Part shown: piece after piece, positions 10,982-23,500 of the stretch
Numbering within the stretch: position 1 is the first letter of the stretch
Layout of the letters: every line of letters starts with the position of its first letter
Assembly: GCA_015039315.1 (NCBI GenBank)
Contig: WIDE01000007.1
Location: forward strand, 620,327-684,326
Direction of reading: 5' to 3'
Length of the DNA stretch: 64,000 nt
Source: Clavulina sp. PMI_390
Taxonomy: Eukaryota > Basidiomycota > Agaricomycetes > Cantharellales > Hydnaceae
Position numbers and translations under genes: made by a program
The notes under the pieces: model-generated
The model's database searches: none
Told to the model about the DNA's origin: nothing
What the model saw: the letters and a program-made list of their open reading frames with translations, nothing else

Positions 10982-13407
10982 TTACATCACCATGTGCGCA
11001 GCGTCCGCTGTTCCAGGGCTTCTGGACCCAGCATGGCTAGACGCCTCTCCTTGGCCTTGGTGCTGAGCATAGTCAGCCATGGCCCCATGCGAAGGATGAG
11101 GTGGTAATGGGCCATAAGGCATCATGGCCGGGTACATGCCATTCGCTGCCATCATGTTTGCGGCAGCTGCAGCGGCGGCCACCTGGGCTGCTTGGGTCGA
11201 CTGCTGCTGCTGCTCCATGGTCATGGCGTCTTCTTCTGCGCGTGCTGCTGCCGCCGAAGCCCGCTTGCAAGCTGCGCCCCCTTCGGATCTCACTGTTAGT
11301 CAAATTGAATAACATGTCGCCACGTACAAAGATAAGGTTGCGGGTGTGTGTCGTGGTAGGGCGTAGGGTGTCGGTTATCGTGTACGCGAGCGATCGACCA
11401 ATTGGCATTTGCGCGATGGACACGTAAACGAGTCGTCAGAGAAAGAAGAGGAGCGGAAAAGCAAAAAGCAAAAACACGTCAGTCAGTCTATCGGATCGGA
11501 GGTAGGTGGAGCAATGACTCGAGAGAGGGAGAGAAAATTAAAATTTGCAAAGCAAGCACACCAAATAGGGGCTTCCCTCATACCACGCTACTGAGCAGCA
11601 GCAGGCGAGCGCAGAACCAAGCCAATCGCAACCGTCAAAAAGCAAATAAGGGGAACAAGTGACTCACAGTGCCGATTCAATGCATCGGTTCTCGAGAAGG
11701 ACTTTCCGCAGCCGGAGCACTGATGTCTTCCCGGGGTGGCGGTATGGAGAGCGCGGTGCCGATTCAGATCGTGCTTGCGAGCAAAGGCCTTGTCGCATCC
11801 AGCCCAGTCGCACTCGAACGGTTTCTCTTCAGTGTGTGATCGCATGTGTCCTAGAGGTAGCCGATCAACAAAACACGCGTGTCAGACGACATTGAAAAAG
11901 AGGGAAAAAATGAGCAGCGAGCAAAGGGGGACGTACCTCGCAGGTTAAACTTGCGAGTAAACGAGCTGTCGCAGCCTGGCACAGGGCAGTGGAAGACGGC
12001 CTCGTTCCGTCGACGCACCCTGCTCGCATTCTTGGTGGCTTGTGTGGTGACGTGCTGTTTCTCGACTTGCATGATAGGTGGTAGGCGAATCCCGTGGACA
12101 GTGATCGACCCGTCAGGATGGAGTTCCTGGCCGTCCGCTCCAGCTTGGAGCAAGCCTGCTTGGGATACCGAGGAGCCGTCAGTGGTGGTGGACATGTCCA
12201 TGGCATGGGGGTTCTGAGGGTTCATGAGGTGGGCGTGGTTGTGGACAGAAGAAGGGGAAGCAGTGGGATCCATATCGAGGCCGCCTGCAGTGCCTTCTGT
12301 ATCATCGCCCCCCTCATCGCCACTCGAGCCAGCATGTGGAGAGCCAGACGCACGCAAGGAGTTGTGGTGGCCGTTGAGGCCCATGGCGTTGTTGCTGGTG
12401 CTGGCGCCGAGGGAATCAACATAGGCTTGATTCGCCGCCTCGGCGTCGGCATAGGCTTCGATGACAGCGGCCTTGGGGGCCTGGCGGTGCTTGACTCTCG
12501 TATTACCGTTGTTAGAGAGCCTCATTTTGGTAGCAGGGGGGTAAGGGAGAGAGGATGGCGAGCTGTTTGCCATGAGGTGGTGTGGGTGGTGGTGGGGGGA
12601 GGAAGAGGAGGGGGAGGAGGAGGGGCCAAAGTCATCATTGACACGCTTGCGTTTATTTCCGGAAGAGGTGGATGAACTGGAAGAAGCAGATGCAGGGGCT
12701 AATGGATGGCTATTCGAGTCATCCAGGGTGGTGGCGATGTCATGGTGGTGGCCGTTCAGGTAGGCAGCTCCTGGTCCCGCACTTGATGCTGGTGGCGGCG
12801 AGCCTGAGAGCTGGGCAGCAGCGAGACGAGGGTCCAGCTGGCCACTCGAGGGGAATGGGAGAGCAGCAGTGGGCATGCCAGCGGACGCATAGGCGAGGGA
12901 TCGTCGCTGGGTCTCGGGGTCAAGTTCTGCGGGGACGGCGGCAGCCGCGGCGTCTACGCTGGCGTTAGCCCTGCTCAGCCGGGCGGCGCCAGATAGATGC
13001 GGTGAGGTATTAGGGGAGCGAGCATATGCGTTGTGGTCGCGCTCCGAGCTGTCCTCACCGACATTCGACAGTTGTGGTTGCTGGTGAGTTGCCCCACTGT
13101 TCGACTGCTGGTGGTGGCGGTTGCGGTGGATGGGCTCGGGCGCAAAGGGGAGCGGTAGCGTGGTTGGTGCAGACTGTTGCTGGTGGTAGTACTGGGGCGC
13201 CATGAGCGCTCGTGGTTGATACTGGGTCTGAAGCATGGGATCGGTGGGGACTGCGGGTTGATCCAAGGCAGGATCGGTGTCTATGACCTTTAGCGCCGGG
13301 GAGGGGCCAGGAGTGGGGGTGGGGGGTGATGAGGGGGACTGGGACGACGCTGTGCTTGATGGATTCTTATTCTCCTCGCTCGCTCGCTCGAACGAGGTGT
13401 TGGCCAT
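10982..13407 (-). CDS. C2H2 transcription factor, Crz1-like
   Basis: Large nuclear regulator of about 654 residues in three exons: 13407-11937, 11850-11668 and 11292-10982 (phases agree). The first ~460 residues are low-complexity Ser/Pro/Ala/Gln/His-rich sequence, typical of fungal activation regions. Three consecutive zinc fingers follow. Finger one begins FHCPVPGCDSSFTRKFNLRG and ends HMRSH across the first intron; finger two is FECDWAGCDKAFARKHDLNR; finger three is HQCSGCGKSFSRTDALNRH and runs into LRSEGG across the second intron. A third finger of the form xDALxRHxxSE after a KHDxxRH finger resembles calcineurin-responsive Crz1/Prz1 factors; this is a family resemblance, not proof. No PxIxIT calcineurin-docking motif was obvious. 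The second intron is unusually long for this genome, about 375 nt. The C-terminus has a Gln run and an Ala/Met-rich stretch. The stop is TAA at 10982-10984. Confidence 0.82.
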
Positions 13408-14047
13408 AATTGCCTATACTATGATGTGATGTCTCAACACAGGAACTTGACTTGCACTTTCACTCCAGAGATTGCTTTCCAGTTCGGGGCCGCTCGCAGG
13501 AGGCTGTGTCGGTGCTTTGTGGCGATGACGAAGAAGGACGACGAACAGAACGAACAGCAACCAACCAAAGCGTAGGTAAGCAGATCACACGAACTCGATC
13601 AATATCAAACCACGGCCAGTGCCGCACAGCCTTGTGCGCGCCTGAATAGACGGTCTTGGTTGGGGTTGAGCTTACGACGGGCGCTAGAAGATAATGACGC
13701 CTGCTGGTAATATGTGCATTATACAAGAAATATACATGTACAGCCTTGCATAAAGGCGCTCTCGGTCGATCGAAATTCGGGTGAGCGAGCGGTCGTTCGT
13801 GGAAAACACTGCTTGTGCAGAGATTCACCCACCGCCCGTCCCAGCACAGCAAGCTTCCCGATTGCAGTGCCACGACGAAAAACTATATGCTAATGAACTA
13901 CATTCGCCCATTCATTAAGGATTAGCCCCCGCTATATCCCTCGTGCACAGCCAAAACAGCCATGCGTCAGGCTCGGATTCCGAATTGCATGGCACGCACC
14001 CCCGTACCCTATACCCCATTGTCCCGTACCGTACTCATCGTGCACAT
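13408..14047. other. Upstream region of the Crz1-like gene
   Basis: 640 bp between the start of the Crz1-like gene and the stop of the lipase-like gene, both on the minus strand. It presumably holds the factor's promoter and 5' leader plus the end of the 3' UTR-free lipase tail. No coding exon seen. Confidence 0.4.
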
Positions 14048-17000
14048 TTAGCGCGTGCGTCCACCACCGCCTCCATTAGCACCCGAAGAAGGGTCCGCTC
14101 GCCTCAGGCCCCGCTTGGTCACAACAGGCGACGGCGCGCGCGTGCTGGGCAAGGACATCATCGCATCGTGCTCATCCACAGACAAGGCTTCCGGATCCTC
14201 GCTCTCGCCCATTCCAAACACGGCATCCATCCGCCGGCGCCGCATTAGCTCACCCTGCGACAGCAGCGGAGTGCTCGTGCCTGAGCTATTGTTATCAGCA
14301 CCACCATTACTACTGCTGCTCAGGCTTAGAGAGGCTGGGATCGCACTTGCGGGCTGCTTCGGCGTGGAAGACCCGTTTGTCGTAGTACCGGAAAAGAAAT
14401 TCGTGGAAAAGATCTCGGGCATAAGGCGAGGAGAGGCCACTGGGGTAAGCGGCCCGTTCTCCTCCCCATCCCCGTAGCTCGCTCTCCGACCAGTCGGTAG
14501 CGGCTTTGCAGGCACTGAGATAGAGGTTGTGGGCGATACGATCGAGCGAGTGGGCGATCCGTTGCCAGCAACGACCGTAGTCGCCCCATCATCATCATCG
14601 TCGTCGTCGTCATCATCACCAGCCTCGGGTGCATCACGTTGATCCTCGTCGCCACGCTGATGCGAACGGCGTCGTGACGTAGTACGACGACGATGTGGTG
14701 GTGCCTGTGCTGATGATGGTTCTGCGGCTCTCGATCGCGCGTAGGAGGATCGGGTAGATGATGATCCCGTTGAAGAAGTACGACCAAGCGATGGGCGAGT
14801 TGGAGCAGCGGAATTCGCAAGATTCGTGCTCGTGTTAGGCGGTGAATGTCTCTTGCCGACAGTGAATGAAAGCGGGGTATCTGTCTCGGTCTCGGAGGAT
14901 GCGGGTGGGAGCTCGGATGTGGATAGCTTGGATTTTGTCGAGGTTGAGAAGCCTGTATATCCTTGTGGGGTCGGGGTGGGTGTACCTGCCGAGGAACGAG
15001 AGCCACTGCCGCTGTGCGGTCTGTGGCGAGGGGGAGGGACGTCGGACGCTGTGGGCGCAAGGGACGATCGAGGAGGCGAAGCTCTGCGCTTCGTGGGGGG
15101 CGCGGCGGATTTTGACGACGCAACGCCATTGACAGCCTGGGGCAGCACAGGCGAAGCAGGAGCAAGACTGCTCCCTGCAATAGAAAATGCATCCCCGATC
15201 CAGTCTGCCATATCATCAACAACGCCCACCGCCTTCTTGCCCAACATAAGTCGGCTCGTCATCTGGAGGAAGCCATGGCCCCATCCTTCGATTATGCGCA
15301 TCTCGACCCAATCTTCCTCTTCCTCATACCGAAGTGAGTCCTCGCGCACTCTGCGTGCATCCTCACCCTTCAGGCCCAAGGTGCTCTTAGGACCGACGGT
15401 AGGAGATCGCGGAGCAGAGTTTGAAGAAGCAAGGAGCTCTTTCCGCTTGGCCCTCTTGGCCTCTCGCAGCCTGCCGCCAAAGATGACAGTATCATCCACG
15501 AACGGATCCTTCTCCCCGCTGATCATGAGAACAGGCGGGAAATCGACGAGCACATGTGCGGGGGTTAGGATGGGAGAGATGTAGTAATCCGTCGTAAAAT
15601 CTGGGTTCCGCTTAGGGCCCACGTACAGAATAGCCATCGCTCGCATCTATGTAATTCAAAATAAGAATCCATCAGCAAACTTTGAGTAAGAGTGATTTCC
15701 AGAGCTTTGAGAAGCAGATAATATTTACCATAGAGGGCGAGACGACGCGGTCCTGGAAGAATCCTGCCCGACTTGTCATGGTCAGCCTTGTCCCAATAGG
15801 AACCTTCTTCTTTGCTCCCCCTGCTACTGCAGCCGCGTCAGCAGCCGCCCTCTCCTCACTTCCCATATTCACCACCTCCCAAGCAAACTCCGCCTGATGA
15901 CGTTCAGGCTCGCCCGGGGTAGGAAGATCAGGAGAGAACGATACAGAAACCGAATTGGACATGGGCGCAGGCGATCCTTGCAGCGGCACAGCTGCTCCAG
16001 AAGCAGAGGAAGAGCCAAGGCCCAGACCAAACTGAGATGCGGAATTCGAAGGAGGTGCGGAAAACTCGCCCATCTCCGGCTCAGCCTCGCTTCCGTAGAG
16101 CACTCGCGCGCTCAGCGGCTTGTCCTTCTCTGCCAAGCGGTAATAGATGCGCTCCGCCTCGGGTATGTCATCGAGATCTCCATCGTCGTCTTCGTCGTCG
16201 GCGTCGACACCGCCAGGCGTAGCGTTCGCGCTTGCGCCTTCTGATGATGGGTGACTAGAAAGACTGCGAGTTGGGGGAGGGAAACGGAAGACATTTGGCG
16301 GAGGGGCTGATGTGGGGGTGAGGTCGGAAGTGTTCACCTCGAGAGAACCAAGCTCGGAGCTGACATGATCGCGGAGACGGGTCCTGAACGACGCGGCTCG
16401 GGGGCCCGAAGAGGGACGAGAAGGTGTGGATGCAGAAACTTTGGTCGTGCTTGTTGAGCCGCTATTGGCGGTAGAGCTGCTGTTTTCAGAACTCGAGCTC
16501 GTCTTGTGCGAAGACGAAGAGATGACAGGGGAAAGTGGTGCAGCAAGCGATTTGACCGCTCCAGTTAGCGATTGACTCCAGGTCCTCTTCCGCTTCACGC
16601 CCATCACAACCTCACCAGAATTCCCGCGGTCGTCCTCAGCTGTTGGGATGGGAGTTGGGTTAATTGTGTCGGACGTAGAAGTAGACGCGACTGTTGTGCG
16701 CGTCTTCACATCCCTGAAAGTCGCTAGGGGACTCTTGTGTCCCATATGATCCTTTTGTTCCGCCATACGATTGAGCGCACGGAGGTTTACGGTCGACGAC
16801 TTGCGGGAGTGGGCCTTCTTCCGCTCTCGGCGCCCAACGCGCTCATCTTCCTTCAGAGAAGCACCAGCACTAGGAGACGAGGTCGATGACGTTCGTGTCG
16901 GAGGAGCATCATGTGCGCTAGCAGCGAGGGTGGACTGAGCGCGATGTTCTGACCTCAGCACATCAAGGTTTTGCTTGGTCATCCATGATGTGAAGTTGAA

Positions 17001-18982
17001 GTCAAGTGCAGGGTACGAAAGGACGAGTGCAGTGGGGTAAGGTAGGGGTGGGATCGAGGGATTAGGCTGTAAGCGCACGGTCGTAGCCGTCCCACGCGAG
17101 GATGATAACTGTGTGGAGGTGGATTGCGAGCGCTCGATAATCTTGGTGGTCAGTGCGACTGCAATGTTGGCGCCACTGTCGCATCAGAGGAGCAATAGGT
17201 TAGACAATGATATGGAATCGAAATAGTATACGTCTTGGTCACTCACGCAGAATCACCACTAATGACAATGTTGATTGGCCGCCCAGAAAGCATGCCAATC
17301 GCCTTCCCATTCGACTCGGTGAGGATTCGATAAACATCAAATGCCTCATTGAGTGCCCACGGAAATGGATCTGCAAACAGCCACACAGTCAATCAGTCAC
17401 GGAATAGAAAGATGGGAGAGAAACTCCACACACATTCTGGTGCCTTTCCATAATCGAGGGCCAGGACTGGTCTCCCAGTCCGTTTTGTCCACAGACGTAG
17501 ACGTTCTTCGTGATGATCTGGGCTCATTGAGACGAATCCACCGCCTGGTATATCATAGATCAGCTCACTGCACCATGCGAGCTCGCGTGTCGAGTGTGCA
17601 TAGAAGAGCATGCATGATATTGGCTTGGTGTACGCTGACCCGGCTGGGCGATCGAGTGTGAACCGTCGAACCAGAGTCACAGATGGCCGATCGATGTATG
17701 TCAAGGCACGAATCTGTGTGTCGCAAGTTTTGAGAGACGAGATATTTGCGTCGCGGTCGAAGTGTTTCAGTGTGTTGAGTGCGGGCCCGCAGAATTCACG
17801 GTCCGTAAGAATCGTCAATGTTGATGCGGGGTGGGAGATTTGTTCAGCCACGGAAAGGGCGGGGCGGATCGCGCGGTCAAAGCGTGTCACATGCAACGGG
17901 TCGAAAATGGACATAGTGGGCGGAGCGGTGGGAGGATTAATAGAGGAAAGACCCCGGATTCACGACGACGTCATGTTTTTACGGCAAGCAGATTGTCAGT
18001 AACCGAGATTAGGGACGACCGCTACGGCTAACAAGACACAGAGGGACGGTACGCACGTAGGGGTTCGTCGTCTTGTTCCATGTTGTCCGAAGCATCTCGA
18101 CAGTACAGATTGCGCGGTACCTCCGCAACTGTATCCATAGAACCAATCGCCAATTTGACAAGCGGGGAGGGAGAGAGGTAGTTGGTGCATCAGTTCTCAT
18201 GTGCTCGGGTGAGAAGCATTGGAGTGAGAATGGAACAGACTTTTTCGTCGGCATCTCGAGCATAAACGAGATAGTAGAAGAAGAAAAGCATCGAAAAAAT
18301 ATCGCGGAGGAACTTTGGCTGAATCGGCATGGCTGTAGCAAATCCCGCGTCTAAAGCCGTAGTTAGCCAAGTCGCTCGAAAGAAATCTGGAGAGTACAGG
18401 TTGGCGAGAGGTTCCGGGGCTGGGTACGAGATGGCGCGGCATTGTGGCGGTTTGAGTGAGCATCAACCAGAATAGGCGGATGAGAACGTTGTGAAAACTT
18501 ACAACCTAGCCCTAGTAAGCTATCTGCGTTCCTAAAGGCATAGACTGTCGACAATGTTGCAACAATGATCTGCCATGGAGAGAACCGGGCTGAAGCACGA
18601 TAGCCATGGGTTGTAGAGTCACGATATCACGAGGGAGAGCAACATAGATTGGACAAGAGAAACATAGATTGGACACGTTATCACAAGAGGGATAGATGAG
18701 TAAGAGCGTAATGAACGAGTTGGCTGGCACTCACTGAGGAATCTGTTGATCCTCGGGATGTAGAAGAATCGAGGACCTCCTGAGGCACCCTTGACAACTC
18801 TCCAGATCCAGAACAGGAGCACAAGCACAACCTACACACATGCGAAGTGTACCAAAAACCAAAAATGGCCATCGTTCGATATGAGGTCCAAGCGTTCGTT
18901 GTCGCTGGATATGACGCAAGGTGGGACAGACCTGATTGCGCTTCCAGACGACGTTGGGTCGTCCAGCGATGTGCTCAAGCAT
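14048..18982 (-). CDS. Membrane-anchored hormone-sensitive-lipase-like alpha/beta hydrolase
   Basis: Predicted esterase/lipase of the Abhydrolase_3 (HSL) family. The first exon starts at ATG 18982 (MLEHIAGRPNVVWKRNQ); the second encodes one hydrophobic helix, VVLVLLFWIW, so the enzyme is probably anchored to a membrane with the catalytic domain beyond it. Later exons give the oxyanion loop as IPGGGFVSMSP, then RPVLALDYGKAPE, the nucleophile elbow INIVISGDSAGANIAVAL (split by an intron), LSYPALDFNFTSWM, the acidic residue in GEKDPFVDD and the histidine in EGWGHGF. Two features are unusual. About 400 Ser/Thr/Pro-rich residues (from 17000 to 15780) are inserted between the nucleophile half and the Asp-His half. 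A further ~350 residues with a run of Asp (near 14575-14620) follow the catalytic His. Several exons between 18740 and 17400 are inferred from conserved reading frames only, so their edges are uncertain. Native substrate unknown. Confidence 0.8.
18641..18675. repeat. Short direct repeat in an intron of the lipase-like gene
   Basis: AACATAGATTGGACA occurs at 18641-18655 and again at 18661-18675, a 20-bp period. It falls in what I model as an intron near the 5' end of the lipase-like gene. No function apparent. Confidence 0.6.
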
Positions 18983-20535
18983 TTACAACAACAGACTGCG
19001 TGAAGGAATCGTGATCAAAAGTGGTGGTGGAAAGGAGAGAGAGGGGTCGAGTCTGGCTACAGTTGCGAGGAATAAGTTCAGGTCGAATGACCTGTGTGTT
19101 GCTTTTTGGCACATGAAAGGGTGTTTTGCTGCTCAATTCAGTCCGAACTGAATGTTCGTTGCATGTGCTTCTTCATTCTGGTAGTCTCCGAATAATACAA
19201 TGGTACGACTCCTTCCCTAATCTAATCAGAACAAGCCTCGCGTGTATTATACTCGCATATCATATATATCCACCCATGGCTGCTCATCAACAGCGTGGCT
19301 AGTGGTGGTCTCGATATCGGGCGGCCAATGACAAGGCGGGGGATGGATGCGTACATATACAGCGGTGTAAATACGGAAAGGCCGAGCGAGTGGATTCGAA
19401 GGCCGGGATTTGCGAAACGAGGATTTGATGCAGGGGCACAGTTGTCAGTGGGTCCCATGGCCCGTTGACGGAGGAAAGGAGGTGATATTCGGAGACCGCC
19501 AGGCAAAGGCGAGCCTCGCACCTGTTTCCCTTTCGGGGCCATTCGTGTAGTGTAGTATAGTACTATACGACTGACGGCCCCTAATAATGCAATCAGCGGC
19601 GCTTTCGGCGCCAATGCCTCAGAATCAGCTGCCGAGGTTAATGCTCGAACAGACATGTGAAAGGGTGATTCAGATGGGCATGCGGGGCCACGCACTTTTG
19701 TGGTAGATCGAGGTTTGTGGGGCCCCTATTGCAAGCGATCCATCGGAATGATTCGTATCGAAGACTAAGAACTGTTACACGAAGCGATCAGGGCGATCAT
19801 TGGCGTCCCAAATAGTGCATGCATGACTATTGTGAAGATCGATCTCGCTGCGACTCAAAGGGGCTGGAGGCGATTGCATGAGGCATTCACCAGACAGCTT
19901 ATATTGTGGAGATAGCGCATGACATTCAGCATGAAAAATGACAATGGGCCCTCGATTCGACAAGCTAATGCGGAAACCTGACATCGAAGAGCCAAAGATC
20001 TCTCGGCAGCCCGTCACGACATCCGATCACGAAGATGAATATCAGAGGACTGCCTCGTGAAAACCCCGCGATACCAGGTGAAAACGGAGGGCCCGTTTTA
20101 CCTGCTGAATCTGCAGCGACGCAGCAGGTCCTAAGCTTGGCGAACATGCAGAAATTGGTCAGGATTGCTCCCAGGTTCTGCACAATCACTTGCGAGGTCA
20201 TTTCGATTGGACATATGAAAGGAAGGTAGACTAGTCGTGTGGCGACGATATGAATTATTGAGGTAATACTTTTTCATCAATGAGAAGTGGAAGCAGACCC
20301 TGGCTCAGCCAACGCCCTGAAATAGCCACATTCGAACTTGTTCGAGTTGTGCCACCACCTCGGACCCGTTGACTCGTTCTGTGGTCGCGACTTCAGAGCC
20401 AATCTTTGCAATTCTCCTACAATCTGTCGAAGTCTGCTATTGTTTCCGCCGATTTAGCCCTTCGTACTGTTGGGTTACTACTCCACTCATCTTCTTCCGT
20501 TCTTTCTGGCGGCATAATTGTATCCGCTCCTCAGC
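18983..20535. other. Divergent intergenic region, 1.5 kb
   Basis: Separates the lipase-like gene (minus) from the first DUF4139 gene (plus) and should hold both promoters. A 14-bp perfect palindrome, GTATAGTACTATAC, lies at 19555-19568. A 157-codon minus-strand frame (19222-19695) has no domain and I do not call it a gene. Confidence 0.45.
19555..19568. repeat. 14-bp perfect palindrome
   Basis: GTATAGTACTATAC equals its own reverse complement. It sits mid-way in a divergent promoter region. It may be a dimeric factor site or chance. Confidence 0.45.
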
Positions 20536-23500
20536 ATGGTAGCACTCCCAGACAACAAACATGAACCTGTGAAACTAGACGCGAGAAAGACGTCTATTCG
20601 CAGCGTAACTGTCTATAAGAATCGCGCGCTCGTCGAAAGGATCGTGAAAGCTCAGCTTACGGTACGTCCTATCGCAATTCTTTTGCGTGCTCGTTTTCCC
20701 TTTTGTGCGGGCAGCTGGGAATCGAGCGCATATTTTTACAGCATCTCTTACTAATAACACTTCCAGATTGGGTCTAATGAAGTTCTAATTCGAAAACTAC
20801 CCGCATCTCTCGAGAAAGACTCTTTGCGAGTCGATGTTCTAGCTTCCAACGCCGATGCCGACGCCGACACCGCATCCGCACCTGCTCCCGTCCCGCACGC
20901 GACACTACACGACGTAACTGTCGCGCCCGCACCACTCCCTGCCGTCAAACTAAAGCCCCCACAGAATACGTTCCCTCCCGCAGCCCCAGCCCCAGGTCAA
21001 GCTCTCCTCGATGGGCTCACTGACGAACAGAAGTCTGAGCACGCCAAGCTTGCACGCAAACGCGAGGCCCTCACGACGCGCATGAACGCGCTAGAGAGCA
21101 GTGCCTTCATGATCAGAGGATATGCCTCTGCTGTCGTATCATCCTCTATTCCTGCCCCTGTTTCCGATGCTGGTGCTGCTCTCCCTCCTACTCTCCTTGA
21201 TCGCCTTCCTATGGAGAAGCTCGATGAGTTTATCTCGGGATACCCCGAGAGACTCGAGGGAATATTTGAGAAATGGCAGGACGCACAGGAGGAGAGGGAT
21301 ACTGCTGCGAAAAAGATGGCAGCACTCGAAAAGCTCGCCGAGGAGGCAAGAGAGGCTGCAAAGAAAACGAACGGAGTGGATCCTTCGTCCGACGAAGATG
21401 ATGAGGACTCTGACGAAGAAGACGTGAAGCCTACTGGATTTGGCTTGTTTGGGGCGCCTGCGAAGAAGAGAAAGATGGAGGTTCTAATGATCTTGAGCGC
21501 TGAGGAAGAGTGTGAAGTGGAGCTACTCGTGTCATACTGTGAGTACCTGTCTCCTTGTACTCATCAAACTTCCTGGCTAACGTTTCACTATTAGTTATCC
21601 CTGGTCCTACATGGTCAGCTACATACGACATTCATGCAAACCTCCCCGACTCCACCTCTACTTCTCCATCTCAAGTCTCCCTCATCTATCGTGCTTCTAT
21701 TACACAACAAACAGGGGAAGACTGGAAGGATGTCCCTCTGAAATTGAGTACTGCACCAGTCTCTTCCTCCATTTCCATCCCAGTACTCCAACCATGGCGC
21801 ATTGCTAGCGACTCCCAAAAGCTCAATCCTCCTCCACCCTCACAACCTGCACAACTCTCTCAACCTCCCAATTCTTTCACCGCCTTCGGTAGTAATCCCA
21901 GTACCTCTGCTTTCGGACAACCAGCACAAGCGGCTGCCAGCGGGACCTCACAAGGATTCAGCTTCGGCCAGCCCTCCAAAGGAGAGAACACTAGTACAGC
22001 AACAGGAAAAACACCTCATACCACGAGCTTGTTCCCAACATCGAACCTGTTTGGGTCAAGTTCTAATAATAATTCTGCGGGTCCAAGTTTGTTTGGGCAC
22101 CCTGGGGCCCCTGCCGCAGCTAGCAACTTTGGGGGCACGAGTTCAGGAGGTTTTGGAGCATTCGGGTCTGCGACGTCGAAGCCAACCTTCGCCTCAGCGT
22201 TCGGAAGTGCCGCCCAAGCCAACTCGAACACTCCTGCCAATCCTCCAATCGCCGCGAGTGGGAATAACGCGGCACAAACTCAGGCTCTAGCTCGGCTTCA
22301 GGCCCTCCTAGCACCACCGGGGTCAGCAGCAGCGAATCAGTCGTCGCCCTCCACCTCTCGCAGCAAGATTGCCGAGCTACTAGAATCTCTTTCAAGCGCG
22401 ACAGCTCAGCTAGAGGCTGACCTAGAGAAGGAAGATGGGACGCCTACTCCCACCCCCTCCGCTACGAAAACCGGATTCGGCTCGTTCGGAGTAAAACAAC
22501 CGAATCAGTCCCAGCCACAGCCCCAGACCCAACCTCAATCCCAACAATCCAATCAAGCAGCTCCTCAGTCCGCTTTTGGAGCAAGCAGTCTCTTCGGCTC
22601 GCGACCCGCGAGCAACAATAATACAGCCAGTACTAGCAACACTTCTGTCGCCAATACAGCTTCGCCTCAACAGTCCCAGGGCTCCGCGTTTGGCAACTCT
22701 TCCCCCGCTTTTGGGCAATCTAGCAGCCCCCAACAGGGATTTCTGTTCGCTGGGAAGCCCCTTGGCACAATTGATGGGGCAGGCGCCGATTCAGGCTTTG
22801 TCGCTTCTATTCAAGTTGAGGGGAAAGTGTCGATCCCTAGTGATGGGTCTGCTCACAAGGTTGTGATCAAGGTAAGCTGAATTCGGTTTTTCATCATGTC
22901 TTTAGCAACCAAAAGTGCTGAGATGGTGATCCTATTAGACGTTCAAATTGGACGCAGAGATGGAATGGGTTGCTGTGCCTCGCGTCCAAGCCGCAGTTTT
23001 CCTGCAATGCCGCGCAAAGAATACCAGCGACTGGACTCTTGTCCCAGGTGCGTTATTCTATAATTCGAATTGTTGACAGCGTCTATTAACTGCGTAATAT
23101 ACTTTGTTAGGTCCATCGCAAGTTTTCTTCTCGGGGAGTTTTGTCGCGCGCTCCGTTCTGCCCCTAGTCAGCCCCTCCGAAACATTAGCTGTCTCTCTTG
23201 GCGTCGATAGCGCCGTTAGAGTGAAGTATCACCCCACCCAACTTGCTAAGCGTGTCGATAAGCCTGGCAGCAGTATCACCCCGTCGTGGTTCTCCCTCGG
23301 ATCGTCAAACGCGTCGTATCCCTACTCGATGACGACTGAGGTGAAGGCGTTCAACTCGCGTGTGACGGTGACGAACACACGCAAGACGCCGTTAGGAAAG
23401 CTGATTTTGAGAGATCAGATTCCTGTGAGCGAGGACGAGCGTGTCAAAGTGCGCTTGATCTCGCCGTCAGGGGAAGCTCTGGGGCCCCTTGTTGCTCCTC

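Noticed and set aside
12094..12675. 193-codon plus-strand open frame
   Set aside because: It is the antisense shadow of the low-complexity first exon of the Crz1-like gene.
14326..15584. Long frames of 298 codons (minus) and 252 codons (plus) in the lipase-like gene
   Set aside because: Off-frame shadows of the Ser/Arg-rich C-terminal exon; composition is reading-frame artefact.
19222..19695. 157-codon minus-strand open frame
   Set aside because: No domain, no signal peptide, no adjoining exon; lies in a long divergent promoter region.
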